Below are positions 8,603-18,003 of a stretch of DNA of 64,000 nucleotides, piece after piece; the first letter of the stretch is position 1, and each line of letters starts with the position of its first letter. This DNA comes from CAVVZJ01 sp963752755 (GTDB taxonomy: Bacteria; Planctomycetota; Planctomycetia; Isosphaerales; Isosphaeraceae): the NCBI GenBank assembly GCA_963752755.1, contig CAVVZJ010000014.1, forward strand, positions 372,001 to 436,000. Reading direction: 5' to 3'. The position numbers and the translations under genes were made by a program. Under the pieces are notes generated by a model that did no database searches, was not told the origin of the DNA, and worked only from the letters and a program-made list of their open reading frames with translations.

Positions 8603-9499
8603 TCAACCGCGGGCCCTGGCAGCGGCATCGGCGTGGCGGACGGCGGCGAGAGCCTGGGCGGGGTCGCGGCGGGGGCTCAGTTCCAGGCCAATGGCGCCCT
8701 GGTAGCCGACGTCGTGGATCACGCGGAGGACGTGGCCGTAGTCGATCTCGCCGGTGCCGGGCTCGTGGCGGCCGGGGTGGTCGGCAATCTGGTAGTAGCC
8801 GATCAGGTCATGGTACTCGCGGATGTTGCCGGTGAGGTTGCCCTCGCTGATCTGCTGGTGATAGACGTCGAAAAGCATCTTCACGTTCGGCGAGCCGACG
8901 GCCTTGAGGATCTGGGCGGCGTGCGCGCTGGTGACGACGAGTTGCTTGGGGTGATCGACGAGGATGTTCAGGGGCTCCAGGATCAAGGTGATCCCCGCCG
9001 GCTCGACGATTGCGGCGCCGGCCTTGAGGGCGTCGATGACGGCCTTCGTCTGGGCATTGCGGTCGAAGCCCGCGGTCTCCTCGCCGGCAACGACGCAGAG
9101 CTTCTTCACGTTGAGCTTCTTCGCGACCTCGACGGCGGCCTTCACGTCGGCGATGAACTCGGCCTTGCGGTTCGGGTCGGTGATCCCTTCGGGGAAGCTC
9201 TTGGGAGAAGCGGTGAACTGGACGGGGTGGAGGTTCAGCTCATCGTTCAAGGCCTTGATCGCGTCGAGGTTCTTGTTGCGCCAGGGCCAGAACTCGTAAT
9301 GGGAGAAGCCAGCCTGCTTGACCTTCCGGAGCCGTTCGAGGAACGGCAGGTCGTGCCAGAACATTTCGACGTTGACGGCGTAGGTCAGCCAGGTCTGGTC
9401 AGCCGGGGTGGGAGCCTCGTCGGCCTGGGTGCGGGCGTTGAGGGTCAGGGCGGCGCTGGCACCGAGGCTGGCGCGGAGGAAATGGCGGCGAATGGACAT
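8603..9499 (-). CDS. Hydroxypyruvate isomerase-like TIM-barrel protein, exported
   Basis: The 298-residue product begins with a twin-arginine-like leader (MSIRRHFLRASLGASAALTL), so it is probably exported in folded form. The rest is an AP-endonuclease-2 / xylose-isomerase-like barrel: FSHYEFWPWRNK, LILEPLN, VKMLFDVYHQQI and GYYQIADHPGRHEPGTGEI provide the metal-binding Glu, Asp, His and Glu residues. Closest known functions are hydroxypyruvate isomerase and sugar-phosphate or inositol-type isomerases; the substrate cannot be told. Planctomycetes encode many such exported barrels. The gene is intact and lies 51 bp downstream of the DUF1501 gene, in the same direction. Confidence 0.82.
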   Translation of the reverse strand: MSIRRHFLRASLGASAALTLNARTQADEAPTPADQTWLTYAVNVEMFWHDLPFLERLRKVKQAGFSHYEFWPWRNKNLDAIKALNDELNLHPVQFTASPKSFPEGITDPNRKAEFIADVKAAVEVAKKLNVKKLCVVAGEETAGFDRNAQTKAVIDALKAGAAIVEPAGITLILEPLNILVDHPKQLVVTSAHAAQILKAVGSPNVKMLFDVYHQQISEGNLTGNIREYHDLIGYYQIADHPGRHEPGTGEIDYGHVLRVIHDVGYQGAIGLELSPRRDPAQALAAVRHADAAARARG

Positions 9500-9550
9500 G
9501 GGTGCTCCCCGATGGCAAAGGGCGGTTTGGCTGTGGGGGGGTGAGGAGAC

Positions 9551-10981
9551 CTAATGACCCGAATAGAGGGCTTCGATGGGCTGGCCGGTGGTGATCGGGA
9601 ACGGGCGGTTCAGGGGGTCGGTGTAGGTGGCGGCGGGGTCGATACCGAGGGCGGAGAGCATCGTGGCGGCGACGTCCCAGGGGCCGACGCGGTCGGAGAG
9701 GGGGTAGGCGCCGATCCGGTCGGAGGCGCCGAGGACGGAGCCGGGCACGACCCCGGCGCCGGCCATCAGGATCGAATAGACGTTGGCCCAGTGCTTACGG
9801 CCCGGCAAGTTGCCCGCAAACTTCCCTTCGAGGGCGACCCGGGGCGCCCGGCCGAACTCGCCCATGCCGACGACGAGCGTCTGGTCGAGCAGGCCTCGGT
9901 CGTCCAGGTCTTCGAGCAAGGCGGAAAGGCTCTGGTCGAAGCGAGGGAGGAGGTAATCGCGATAGACGGAGAAGATGTCGTTATGGGTGTCCCAGCCGTA
10001 GGTGTCGATCTCGTCGGGGTGCTTGTCCTGGCCGCGCGCGGAGTGGTTCCAGAAGACGGTGATGAGGGGGACCTCCGCCTCGGCCAGGCGACGGGCGAGC
10101 AGGCAGGCCTGGCCGGAACGGTGACGGCCGTAGCGTTCGCGGACGGAATCGGGCTCGGCGACGAGGTCGAATGCCGCGCGGGAGCGAGGGGAATCGAGCA
10201 ACTCGAACGCCTGACGGTAGAGGCCCTCCATCTCGCCGAAGGGGGGCGGGTCGAGCCAGGCGCGGCGGTTGGCGTCGAAGGATTCGAGCAGGGAGCGCCG
10301 CGATTCGATCCGGAACGGGGTCAGGCCCGGCGACGGGGCGAAGCTGGGGAGGGCCTCGGACCCGGCGGTCACGTCGCCGACGAGGAAGGGGTCGTACTCG
10401 CGGCCGAGGAAGCCGGCATCCTGTCCGGGGCCGGGAAGCTCGGGCACGAGGGCGGGGCCGTTGACGTGGACGGCGGTATAAGGAGCGCGTCGGCTCGGGC
10501 GGACGCGCTTCAGGACGGCGCCATACGTGGGAAAGTCGTTCGGGCCGGGGGGTGGGTTGGAACTTTTGCGGGGGTGGTAGCGGCCGGTCAGGGCCAGGTA
10601 GGTGGCGGAGCCGTGGTCGAGGTCGTCGTGGGAAACGCTGCGGACGAGGGCGTAGCGGTCGGCCAGGCGGGCGAGCCGGGGGAGGTGCTCGCCGAGCAAC
10701 GTGCCGGGCACGGCGGTCGGGATCGCGCCGAAGGCACCGCGGATCTCGGCGGGGGCGTCGGGCTTGGGGTCGAACGTCTCGAACGGGCTCTGGCCGCCGT
10801 TGGCATAGACGAGGATGACCGACTTCGCCCGCCCGAACCCCGCTGGCCGCGATGGCTCCGCCGCTCGCGCCGGAGAGGCCCATCCGACGAGCCCGGCCAG
10901 GCCGCCGAGGTAGAGCCATTCGCGACGATTCAGGGCATTGGCCCGACCCGTTTGGCCGGCACGGAATCGGAACACGGGCAA
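9551..10981 (-). CDS. DUF1501 (sulfatase-like fold) exported protein
   Basis: The 476-residue protein starts with a Tat-like signal (RREWLYLGGLAGLVGWA, about residues 19-36) and continues as a DUF1501 protein: SVILVYANGGQSPFETFDPK, VRSVSHDDLDHGSATYLAL, DTYGWDTHND and VVGMGEFGRAPR. DUF1501 resembles the alkaline phosphatase / sulfatase fold and is greatly expanded in planctomycetes, usually next to DUF1549/DUF1553 cytochrome-like genes; none is adjacent here. The start is TTG 10981 or GTG 10975. The frame is intact. Confidence 0.88.
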   Translation of the reverse strand: MPVFRFRAGQTGRANALNRREWLYLGGLAGLVGWASPARAAEPSRPAGFGRAKSVILVYANGGQSPFETFDPKPDAPAEIRGAFGAIPTAVPGTLLGEHLPRLARLADRYALVRSVSHDDLDHGSATYLALTGRYHPRKSSNPPPGPNDFPTYGAVLKRVRPSRRAPYTAVHVNGPALVPELPGPGQDAGFLGREYDPFLVGDVTAGSEALPSFAPSPGLTPFRIESRRSLLESFDANRRAWLDPPPFGEMEGLYRQAFELLDSPRSRAAFDLVAEPDSVRERYGRHRSGQACLLARRLAEAEVPLITVFWNHSARGQDKHPDEIDTYGWDTHNDIFSVYRDYLLPRFDQSLSALLEDLDDRGLLDQTLVVGMGEFGRAPRVALEGKFAGNLPGRKHWANVYSILMAGAGVVPGSVLGASDRIGAYPLSDRVGPWDVAATMLSALGIDPAATYTDPLNRPFPITTGQPIEALYSGH

Positions 10982-11196
10982 GGTCCTCCCGACGGTTGGG
11001 TGATCGTGCCCATCTTACTCGACGATCACCGCCCCGACCAAGGAAGCGGCGCGGTAAGCCGTCCGGGGAAAACGGACCGTGCATCTTGCTCGCAACGGGT
11101 GGGAGTGTTACAAGCGCCGGAGAGATGCGGATATTTCTCCTCATCCCGGAGAGCCGACCCGCCACACGGTGGGTCCATTGTCTGGAGGTCGAAACG

Positions 11197-12776
11197 ATGG
11201 CAACGCGAGAGGGTCGCACGCGTCGGGAGTTCCTCGAAGACGTCGGTCGGGGGATGCTCATCGCCGGCATCGGGCTCGGCACGGCGGTGGACCTGGGCCT
11301 CGCCCCGGCCTCCGCCGCCGACGGCGAACAGGACGAACGGCTCCGGTTCGGCGAACTGGAACCGCTGGTCGGGCTCTTGCAGGAGACGCCGGCCGAGCGG
11401 CTGGTGCCGGTGCTGGTCGAGCGTTTGCAAGGCGGGACGGAACTGCGCACGCTGGTCGCCGCCGCGGCCCTGGCGAACGCGCGGACGTTCGGCGGCGAGG
11501 ACTACGTCGGCTTCCACACGATGATGGCCCTGGCCCCTCGCTGCACATGGCTGGCGAGATGCCCGAGTCGCGGCGGGCCTTGCCGGTCATCAAGGTTCTC
11601 TATCGCAACACGAACCGGATGCAGGAAAGCGGCCTGCTCGCGCATGAGGTGCTGCACCCGGTCGAACCGCTCTGCTGCCTGCCCGAGGGTCGCGAGGCGG
11701 GCGACGTCCTGCGCGAGATCGTCCGCCAGAAGGACATGAACGGCGCCGAGGCGACCTTCGCTACGATCGCGCAGGGCACGCCGGATGAGGCGTTCAACGC
11801 CGTGCTCTGGGCCGTACAGGACAACACCGAGGTCCACCGCGTCGTCTTGCCCTACCGCGCCCGCGACCTGATGGGCTTGATCGGCACCGAACGGGCTCAC
11901 ACCCTGCTGCGGCAGTCGGTCCGCTACTGCGTCAAGAGCGAGCGCGACTGGAACCACTCCCCCGAGATCGACGAGCCGCGGACCGTTCTGCCGAAGGTGC
12001 TCGACCAGTACCGCCTAGTCGGCCGCCCCACCGGCACCCGCAAGGCCGATGACGACTGGGTCGATCACCTGGCCCGCACGATCTACGCCGGCACCGGCGC
12101 CCAGGCCGCCGAGGCCGCCGCCGCGGCGCTAGCGGAAGGGTTCCGGCCCGACGACGTCGGCCAGGCGATCGCACTGGCGGCCAATCAACTGGTCCTCCGC
12201 GACAAGGGCCGTCTGCCCGAGCAAGCCCAGCCGGGCAAGCCGGCCGGCAGCGTCCACGGCGACTCGGTCGGCGTGCATGCCTGCGACTCGGCCAACGCCT
12301 GGCGGAACATGGCCCGCGTCGCCGACGCGAGGAACGCCGTCGCCTGCCTGATTCTCGGGGCCTACCAGGTCGCCCACGACCGGGCCGTCCGGTTCGCCGA
12401 TTTCCTCCACTGGCCCCTCTTCCACGAGTCGGCCGCCGAGGCACCGACGAAGACAGCCGACGCCGGCACCTTGCTCCGCGAGCTGGAGGACGCGATCCGC
12501 TCCAACGACCAGCGCCAGGCCGCCGCGCTCGCCCAGCACTACGTCCAGCTCGACCATCCCCACCGGCCGGCCTTCGACCTCCTGCTTCGCTTCGCCGTCA
12601 GCGAGGACGGGGCCTTGCACGCCGAGAAGTATTACCGGACCGTCTCCGAGGAATTCGCCTCCACCCGCCCCGCCTTCCGCTGGCGCCAGCTCGCGGCGTT
12701 GGCCCGCGTGACCGCCAGCGAGTACGGCCGGCCGGCCCCGGGCTACGAGGAAGCCTGTCGGTTGCTGAAGGTTTGA
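11197..12776 (+). CDS. Exported planctomycete protein of unknown function, frameshifted
   Basis: ATG 11197 begins MATREGRTRREFLEDVGRG, a twin-arginine signal followed by a short hydrophobic core (MLIAGIGLGTAVDLGLA). The remaining 480 or so residues are helical and repetitive, with conserved-looking blocks HEVLHPVEPLCCLPEGREAG, CVKSERDWNHSPEID and VHACDSANAWRNMARV; His and Cys residues could bind a metal or haem, but no named family was recognised. The frame changes once near 11540. It is divergent from the DUF1501 gene and 102 bp upstream of the next large secreted protein, with which it is probably co-transcribed. Confidence 0.7.
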
Positions 12777-12877
12777 GCGGAGCCGACGACGGGCTCAGCC
12801 CTCCACCCCCCAACACCCCGCCGCGATCGCCGGAACCGGCGGGGGCTCGACCTCCCCGCGACTTCGAGGAACGACGC

Positions 12878-15335
12878 ATGTTCTCCCGCCTGCTCGCCGC
12901 GGCCTGCTTCCTCGCCTTCCTCGACCCAACCCTCCATGCCGGCGACGGCCCGCCGAAGACCGCCCGCGACGAGCACTGGCTCTGGACCACCGCCCACGCC
13001 ATCCCCGAGGAGACGACCAGCGAGCAGAGCGGGTATTTCTCGATCGTCGAGGGCAAGAACGGCCGGCTTTACCTCGGAACGGCGAAGTACGGGTCGAATG
13101 CCTACCTCGTCGAGTTCGACCCCAAGACCCAGCAGCTGAAGGTCGTCGTCGATGCCCAGAAGGAGATCGGCACCGACGCCAACGGCTTCGCCTCCCAGTC
13201 CAAGATCCACACCCGCAACAACGTCGGCGCCAGCGGTCGGATCTACTTCGGCACCAAGCAAGGCTATCCCAAGGAGGGCGAGAAACGCACCGACTACCCC
13301 GGCGGCTACCCGATGGTCTATGACCCGTCCACCGGCAAGTCGCGGCGTCTATCCGATCCCCATCCCCCATCAAGGCATCATCAGCGTCACGCCCGACGAG
13401 TCCCGCGGCGTCGCCTACATCTCCACCTGCTCCGACGAGCGCCCCGTCGAGAGCACCCATTTCATGGTCCTCGACCTGAAGACCGGCGACTACCGCGACC
13501 TCCTCGACTGCCACCACATGTACGCATTCATCGTCGTCGATTACCTGGGACGGGCTTATCACCCGATCCTCGGCGGCGAGATCGCGCGGTATGAGCCCGA
13601 GGCGGAGACGTTGACCCGCCTCAAGCAGACCATCGACGGCCAGCCTCCCACCAAGGAATCCCTCCTCGCCCACCCCGAGAGCCACCCGATCAACTGGGAC
13701 ATCTCGCCCGACCGCAAGACCCTTTACGCCGTCGCCCTGAGCGGCAATCAGCTCTATTCCTACGACCTCACCGCCACCGGCGACACCCTCCCCGGCCGCC
13801 GCCTCGGCCCCCTGATCCCCGGCGCCGAGGCCACCGATTGCCGCGCGATGTGCGTCGGTTCCGACGGCACCGTCTGGGCCGGCGTCGCCGCGACCTTCCC
13901 CAACAAGGGGCAATTCCTCCACATCGTCCGCTACCGACCTGGTGACTCCGCCCCCCGCGACATGGGCCCGATCGCCATTGGCAATCCCGACTACACCACC
14001 TTCACCGACGCCGACGGTAAGGAAAAACCCCACCACAACGGCGTCTATCGCCTTGACGACGGCACGCTGTTGCCCCGCTACGTCATCATGGGCATCTGCG
14101 CCACGGATGACCGTACCATCGCCTTGACGACGCTCTATCCCTTCACCCTCCACACGCTCCATTTCCCCGAAGTCGCTGGCGTCACCACCGAGTACCGCCA
14201 CAACGCCCACGCCGACGTCCTCCTGAGTCGCCTCGTCCAGACGGACACCCTCGATGGCAAGGGACGCCGTCCCCCGCTCGACCTCGTCTCGCTCTATACC
14301 GACCAGGTGCCCGGGAACGACACGAGCCGTCGCCTCGCCCGCGAACACGGCTTCACGATCTACGACGACGTCGCCGGCGCCCTGACGCGAGGCACCGGCC
14401 AGCTCGATGTCGATGGCGTCTTCCTCGTCGCCGAGCACGGCCGGTATCGGCGGTCGGATACGGATCAGATCCGGTATCCGAAGCGCCGGCTGTTCCGGGA
14501 GGTGCTCGACGTCTTCGATCGGAGCGGCCGGGTCGTCCCCGTTTTCTTCGACAAGCATCTGGCCGACAACTGGACCGATGCGAAGTGGGTCTATGACGAG
14601 GCTCGCCGCCGCCGGGTTCCCTTGATGGCCGGCTCCTCCGTGCCGGGGCTCTGGCGGTATCCGCCGACCGACGTGAAGCGGGGCGCGAAGCTCAAACAGA
14701 TCGTCGTCACCTCCTACGGTGCCCTCGATGCCTACGGCTTCCACGCTCTCGAAGTCGCCCAGTGCCTCGCCGAGCGCCGCGCCGGCGGCGAGACCGGCAT
14801 CCGGGCGGCCCAGTGCCTCACCGGCGACGCCGTCTGGCAGGCTGGCCGCGACGGCGTCTTCGACCGCGCCTTGCTCGATACCGCCCTGTCGCGCTTGAAG
14901 GAGCGTCCGCTACCGCCCGGTAAGCGGATCGAGGATCTCGTCCCCGAGCCGGTCCTCTATCTCCTCGACTACAACGACGGCCTCCGCGTCTGCGTGATCG
15001 TCCTGAACCACGCCGTCGTCGAATGGGCGGCGGCCTGGCGATACGCCGACGATGATGCGATCGACTCCACCCTCTTCTGGACGCAGGAGGCCCGCCCCTT
15101 CTCCCACTTCAATCTGCTGCTCATGGGCATCGAACGCCTGATGTTCACGGGCCAGCCGACCTGGCCCGTCGAGCGCACCTTGCTGACCAGCGGTGCCCTC
15201 GACGCGGTTCTCACCTCCCGACGCGACGGCGGCCAACGCCTCGAAACGCCCTGGCTCAACGTCTCCTACAGGAGCGACTGGAACTGGACCGAGCCCCCGC
15301 CGCCCCCGCCCGGTCGGCCGATTCAGGAGCAGTGA
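12878..15335 (+). CDS. Secreted protein: beta-propeller-like N half, unknown C half; frameshifted
   Basis: ATG 12878 opens a signal peptide (MFSRLLAAACFLAFLDPTLHA). Residues from about 40 to 450 show propeller-like repeats (GRLYLGTAKYGSNAYLVEFD, ISVTPDESRGVAYISTCSDE, GTVWAGVAATFPNKGQFLHI), reminiscent of SMP-30 / Kelch-type proteins. From about residue 450 a different module follows (DVDGVFLVAEHGRYRRSDTD, PVFFDKHLADNW, VPLMAGSSVPGLW), related to planctomycete proteins with an oxidoreductase-like fold but no nucleotide-binding motif that I can see. One frame change lies near 13345. The fusion of the two modules is the notable point; the substrate is unknown. Confidence 0.68.
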
Positions 15336-15363
15336 GGGCGAGTCGCTGGCAGCGTCGCCTCAC
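15332..15363. terminator. Hairpin between convergent genes
   Basis: GTGAGGGCGA (15332-15341) can pair with TCGCCTCAC (15355-15363), with one bulge. The hairpin overlaps the stop of the upstream plus-strand gene and the 3' end of the minus-strand HTTM gene. There is no T-run, so it is at best a weak or Rho-assisted terminator. Confidence 0.3.
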
Positions 15364-16415
15364 AAGTCCCGATCGGCCGTCAGGACCGGCTCCGGAGCCC
15401 CGGGGCGTCCCACCCGATCAGGGAGGTCACGGCGAGCGGCGAGCGGTCCGGCGACAGGCCAACCTGCGATCCGACGACGGAACGTGACCTCCACGAGGCG
15501 CCGCACGGTCTCGCCGGGCAGGAAGGACGCACAGCCGACCAGCATGATCAGGGCAAACGTCCACATCCCCAGGCAGAGGCCAATCCCCGCATGGAGCACG
15601 ACCGCCCCGACCAGCATCAAGGGCCGCCAGCGAGGCCGCCAGATGAGGAAGGCAAAGGCGACTTCCCAGAGGACCGAGACGTGGGTCATGAGGTTCAGCC
15701 AGTACGGGTGCCAGGCCAGCCAGGTCATGTCGGTGGACTGGTACTCCAGGTTGGCGAAGGCCCGCCACATGGCCGTGCCGTCCCACCACGACGCGCCCTG
15801 TAGCTTCGAGATGCCGGCGAAGAAGTAGATGACGCACATGTGAACCTGGATCAACCGAATCGCCAGATTTGCCCCCGCGCTCGGCATGGGCCGCGACGCC
15901 ACGGCCCCACGTCGGCGGGCCGCCAGCCAGCGGTCCAGCGAGAGCGCCTGCCCGCTCGGACCAATCGTCAGGTAGAGCAAGAGCATGACGTTGAGCTGGT
16001 CGAGCCCGAATGTCGCCGCCGGGACGCGATGGGCGTACGAGATCGTGACCACCAGCGCAAGGACCGAGGTCACACGGGTCCAGAGCCCGACCGCGAAGAG
16101 TCCCAGGATGACCATCGCGACGGCGTGGACGGGCCCGATCCAACCCGCGGGGACCGACCACCAGAACGAGCAGGCGAACCGACTGACCTGCATCGAATGC
16201 ACCAACTCGGGGCTGAGCCATCCCGACGGACCGAAGAAGCGGCTCATCGCCAGGCCCCACACGGCGTGCGTGTAAAGCAGCATCAAGCCCGTCAGGATCC
16301 GCAGAAGGCCCAGCAAGGTCGGGTCGGCCGGAGTGTACCAGAAGGTGTTCCAATCGCGAGCCAGCGAACGCAGCGAGCTGGCCGCGCCCCGGAGCCACGG
16401 GTTCAGTCGTCGCAT
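15360..16415 (-). CDS. HTTM-domain multi-pass membrane protein
   Basis: The 351-residue product has about eight hydrophobic segments and the HTTM pattern: LLGLLRILTGLMLLYTHAVW, PSGWLSP, QLNVMLLLYLTIGPSGQALS, QVHMCVIYFFAGISKLQGAS and MTHVSVLWEVAFAFLIW. HTTM (horizontally transferred transmembrane) domains resemble the membrane part of vitamin K-dependent gamma-carboxylase; their bacterial function is not established. Its start overlaps the stop of the upstream partner gene by 13 bp, which implies translational coupling. The gene is intact. Confidence 0.88.
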   Translation of the reverse strand: MRRLNPWLRGAASSLRSLARDWNTFWYTPADPTLLGLLRILTGLMLLYTHAVWGLAMSRFFGPSGWLSPELVHSMQVSRFACSFWWSVPAGWIGPVHAVAMVILGLFAVGLWTRVTSVLALVVTISYAHRVPAATFGLDQLNVMLLLYLTIGPSGQALSLDRWLAARRRGAVASRPMPSAGANLAIRLIQVHMCVIYFFAGISKLQGASWWDGTAMWRAFANLEYQSTDMTWLAWHPYWLNLMTHVSVLWEVAFAFLIWRPRWRPLMLVGAVVLHAGIGLCLGMWTFALIMLVGCASFLPGETVRRLVEVTFRRRIAGWPVAGPLAARRDLPDRVGRPGAPEPVLTADRDL

Positions 16416-17164
16416 CGGAAGACCCCCAGAGGACGCGCCTCGTAGCTTTCCGGATCGTCCAGCCGACCGCCACCACGGACCCGCTCCATCGTCGGAAGCA
16501 GGTGGAAGAGCTGTGTCAGGCGGACCTGTTTCGCCCCGAATTCGTGGCCGATGTGCTGTGCATAAGACTCGTGCCAGAGCGTCTGTAATTCCTCGGGTGC
16601 ACCGTTCATGTGCTCGGTCAGCATGAAGTAGCGGTGGTAGAGGAGCCGCGGCCCAATCCGTCGGTCGGGGATGCGACCACGAACCACGGACCCGTCCGCG
16701 CGCTCGGCCTCGAAGGCGAGGAGCGTACTTTCGCCCGGCTCGGGAGCGAAGAAGTGGTGGCCGTGATTCAGGTCCAGGAACACCAGGTAGGGATGGACCA
16801 GCTCCCAGGCAGAGTTCATCAAGGAGGAGGACGGGCTCACCGACGCCGGGGCGATGATGATCGCCGCGAGGTGGAAGACGAGCCAGAGGTTGACGACCCA
16901 GCGCAAGCGACCCCCAGCCGTCCGCCGGAGCGGAGGGACCAGGTCGTCGGGGGTCAGGGCGGTATCGGCACGACGACTCACGACGACATCTCCCTGTTCA
17001 GGCGCAGCCACCCGAGTGTCAAAGCCACCGGGCGAGACGGCTTCGTCCGCCTCCCCCGGCGACTTCGCCAGCCTCCAGGCTCCATCGACTGCATTCGAGG
17101 TGCCTACGGCCGGCAACAGAACGACTTCCCGATCAATACGAGCCGCCGCTGGAACCGCCACCAT
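16403..17164 (-). CDS. Single-helix membrane partner of the HTTM protein
   Basis: The product has one hydrophobic helix (WVVNLWLVFHLAAIIIAPAS) followed by an external domain with PYLVFLDLNHGHHFFAPEPG and TLWHESYAQHIGHEFGA. Genes of this kind occur directly before HTTM genes in planctomycetes, and here the two overlap by 13 bp, so they probably form a complex. Function is unknown; the His-rich motifs suggest metal binding. The start is uncertain: ATG 17164 is used, because further upstream the frame runs antisense to the reverse-strand repeats of the Gly/Ser/His gene, which ends at 17133 and overlaps this start by 32 bp. Confidence 0.72.
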   Translation of the reverse strand: MVAVPAAARIDREVVLLPAVGTSNAVDGAWRLAKSPGEADEAVSPGGFDTRVAAPEQGDVVVSRRADTALTPDDLVPPLRRTAGGRLRWVVNLWLVFHLAAIIIAPASVSPSSSLMNSAWELVHPYLVFLDLNHGHHFFAPEPGESTLLAFEAERADGSVVRGRIPDRRIGPRLLYHRYFMLTEHMNGAPEELQTLWHESYAQHIGHEFGAKQVRLTQLFHLLPTMERVRGGGRLDDPESYEARPLGVFRCDD

Positions 17165-17573
17165 GGTGCCGGTTGAGGAAGCCGCCGTGCGAGCCGCCGC
17201 TCGAACCGCCGCTCGAGCCGCCACCGTGGTGCTTGCTGAAGAACCCACCGTGCGAGCCGCCGCTCGAGCCGCCGCCGTGGTGCGAGCCGCCGCTCGAACC
17301 GCCGCTCGAGCCGCCACCGTGGTGCTTGCTGAAGAACCCACCGTGCGAGCCGCCACTCGAGCCGCCGCCGTGGAGCGAGCCGCCGCTCGAACCGCCGCTC
17401 GAGCCGCCACCGTGGTGCTTGCTGAAGAACCCACCGTGCGAGCCGCCGCTCGAGCCGTGCGAGCCGCCGCTCGAGCCGTGCGAGCCGGCCATGGCCGGCT
17501 CCGATCCGCTGAGGACGATGGCCAGCGCGCCCAACGAGGCGACCGAAAAGACCGTCCGACGCAACTTCTTCAT
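17133..17573 (-). CDS. Small secreted Gly/Ser/His tandem-repeat protein
   Basis: The 146-residue product has a Sec signal (MKKLRRTVFSVASLGALAIV... AMAGS), and the rest is almost entirely Gly, Ser and His. Three copies of a 20-residue unit (GGFFSKHHGGGSSGG + SGGS) alternate with short GGSHGSS-type units and end in FLNRHHGGG. The DNA repeats (17175-17470) are nearly identical, which suggests recent expansion by slippage or recombination. The His pairs could bind metals, and the Gly/Ser background suggests a flexible surface or matrix protein. ATG 17573 is chosen for the signal peptide. It precedes the HTTM pair on the same strand. Confidence 0.7.
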   Translation of the reverse strand: MKKLRRTVFSVASLGALAIVLSGSEPAMAGSHGSSGGSHGSSGGSHGGFFSKHHGGGSSGGSSGGSLHGGGSSGGSHGGFFSKHHGGGSSGGSSGGSHHGGGSSGGSHGGFFSKHHGGGSSGGSSGGSHGGFLNRHHGGGSSGGSY

Positions 17574-18003
17574 GGGAATCCCCCTCTTGTTGCCAATCAC
17601 TCTTGGCGAACCCTCGACAACGCTTCCCGATTCGCGGCCGTAGCCGCGCCCGACGCAAGCCGCCACCAACGATTCCCTCCAAATCACTCCGATACGGTTT
17701 CTCGGACAACGTCCGGTCCTTCCGATCGCGAGCTGTTTGTAAATTGGGAAATATTGGGTTTTTGGCGAGTCTGCGATGCTTGAATCTACTGGGTAATATG
17801 AGCGGAGGCAAGTCGCGATCGGGAATTTGCGCCACGCCCTCCCCTTACAGATGGAGCTTCACGGCCGCCGACGCCGGCGCAACCTCAGGCCAGGCAGTGT
17901 CTGGCGATGATTGGGAGGCGAGCGCAGAAGTCTCCCGCCGTCGCGATCCCGGTTCGCGACGGACTTCTCAGGACGCGGGAGGCGAGCCGAGACGCGGCGC
18001 CGG
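17574..18003. other. Intergenic region, no gene seen
   Basis: These 430 bp separate the class II aldolase (ends 18004) from the Gly/Ser/His gene (starts 17573), both on the minus strand. Open frames here are weak and have no similarity I recognise. A short A/T-rich patch at 17740-17795 may hold the promoter of the Gly/Ser/His gene; no clear -35/-10 pair was found. Confidence 0.4.

Noticed and set aside
9554..11524. Plus-strand 656-codon frame
   Set aside because: It is antisense to the DUF1501 gene, which carries clear family motifs and a Tat signal.
16403..17434. Longer N-terminus for the HTTM partner starting at 17434
   Set aside because: The extra 90 residues (Ala/Arg/Ser/Thr repeats) are another-frame reading of the Gly/Ser/His repeats of the upstream gene, so they carry no independent evidence.
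17173..17470. CRISPR-like array of regular repeats
   Set aside because: The repeats are codons of the Gly/Ser/His protein on the minus strand; the intervals also repeat and are not unique spacers.
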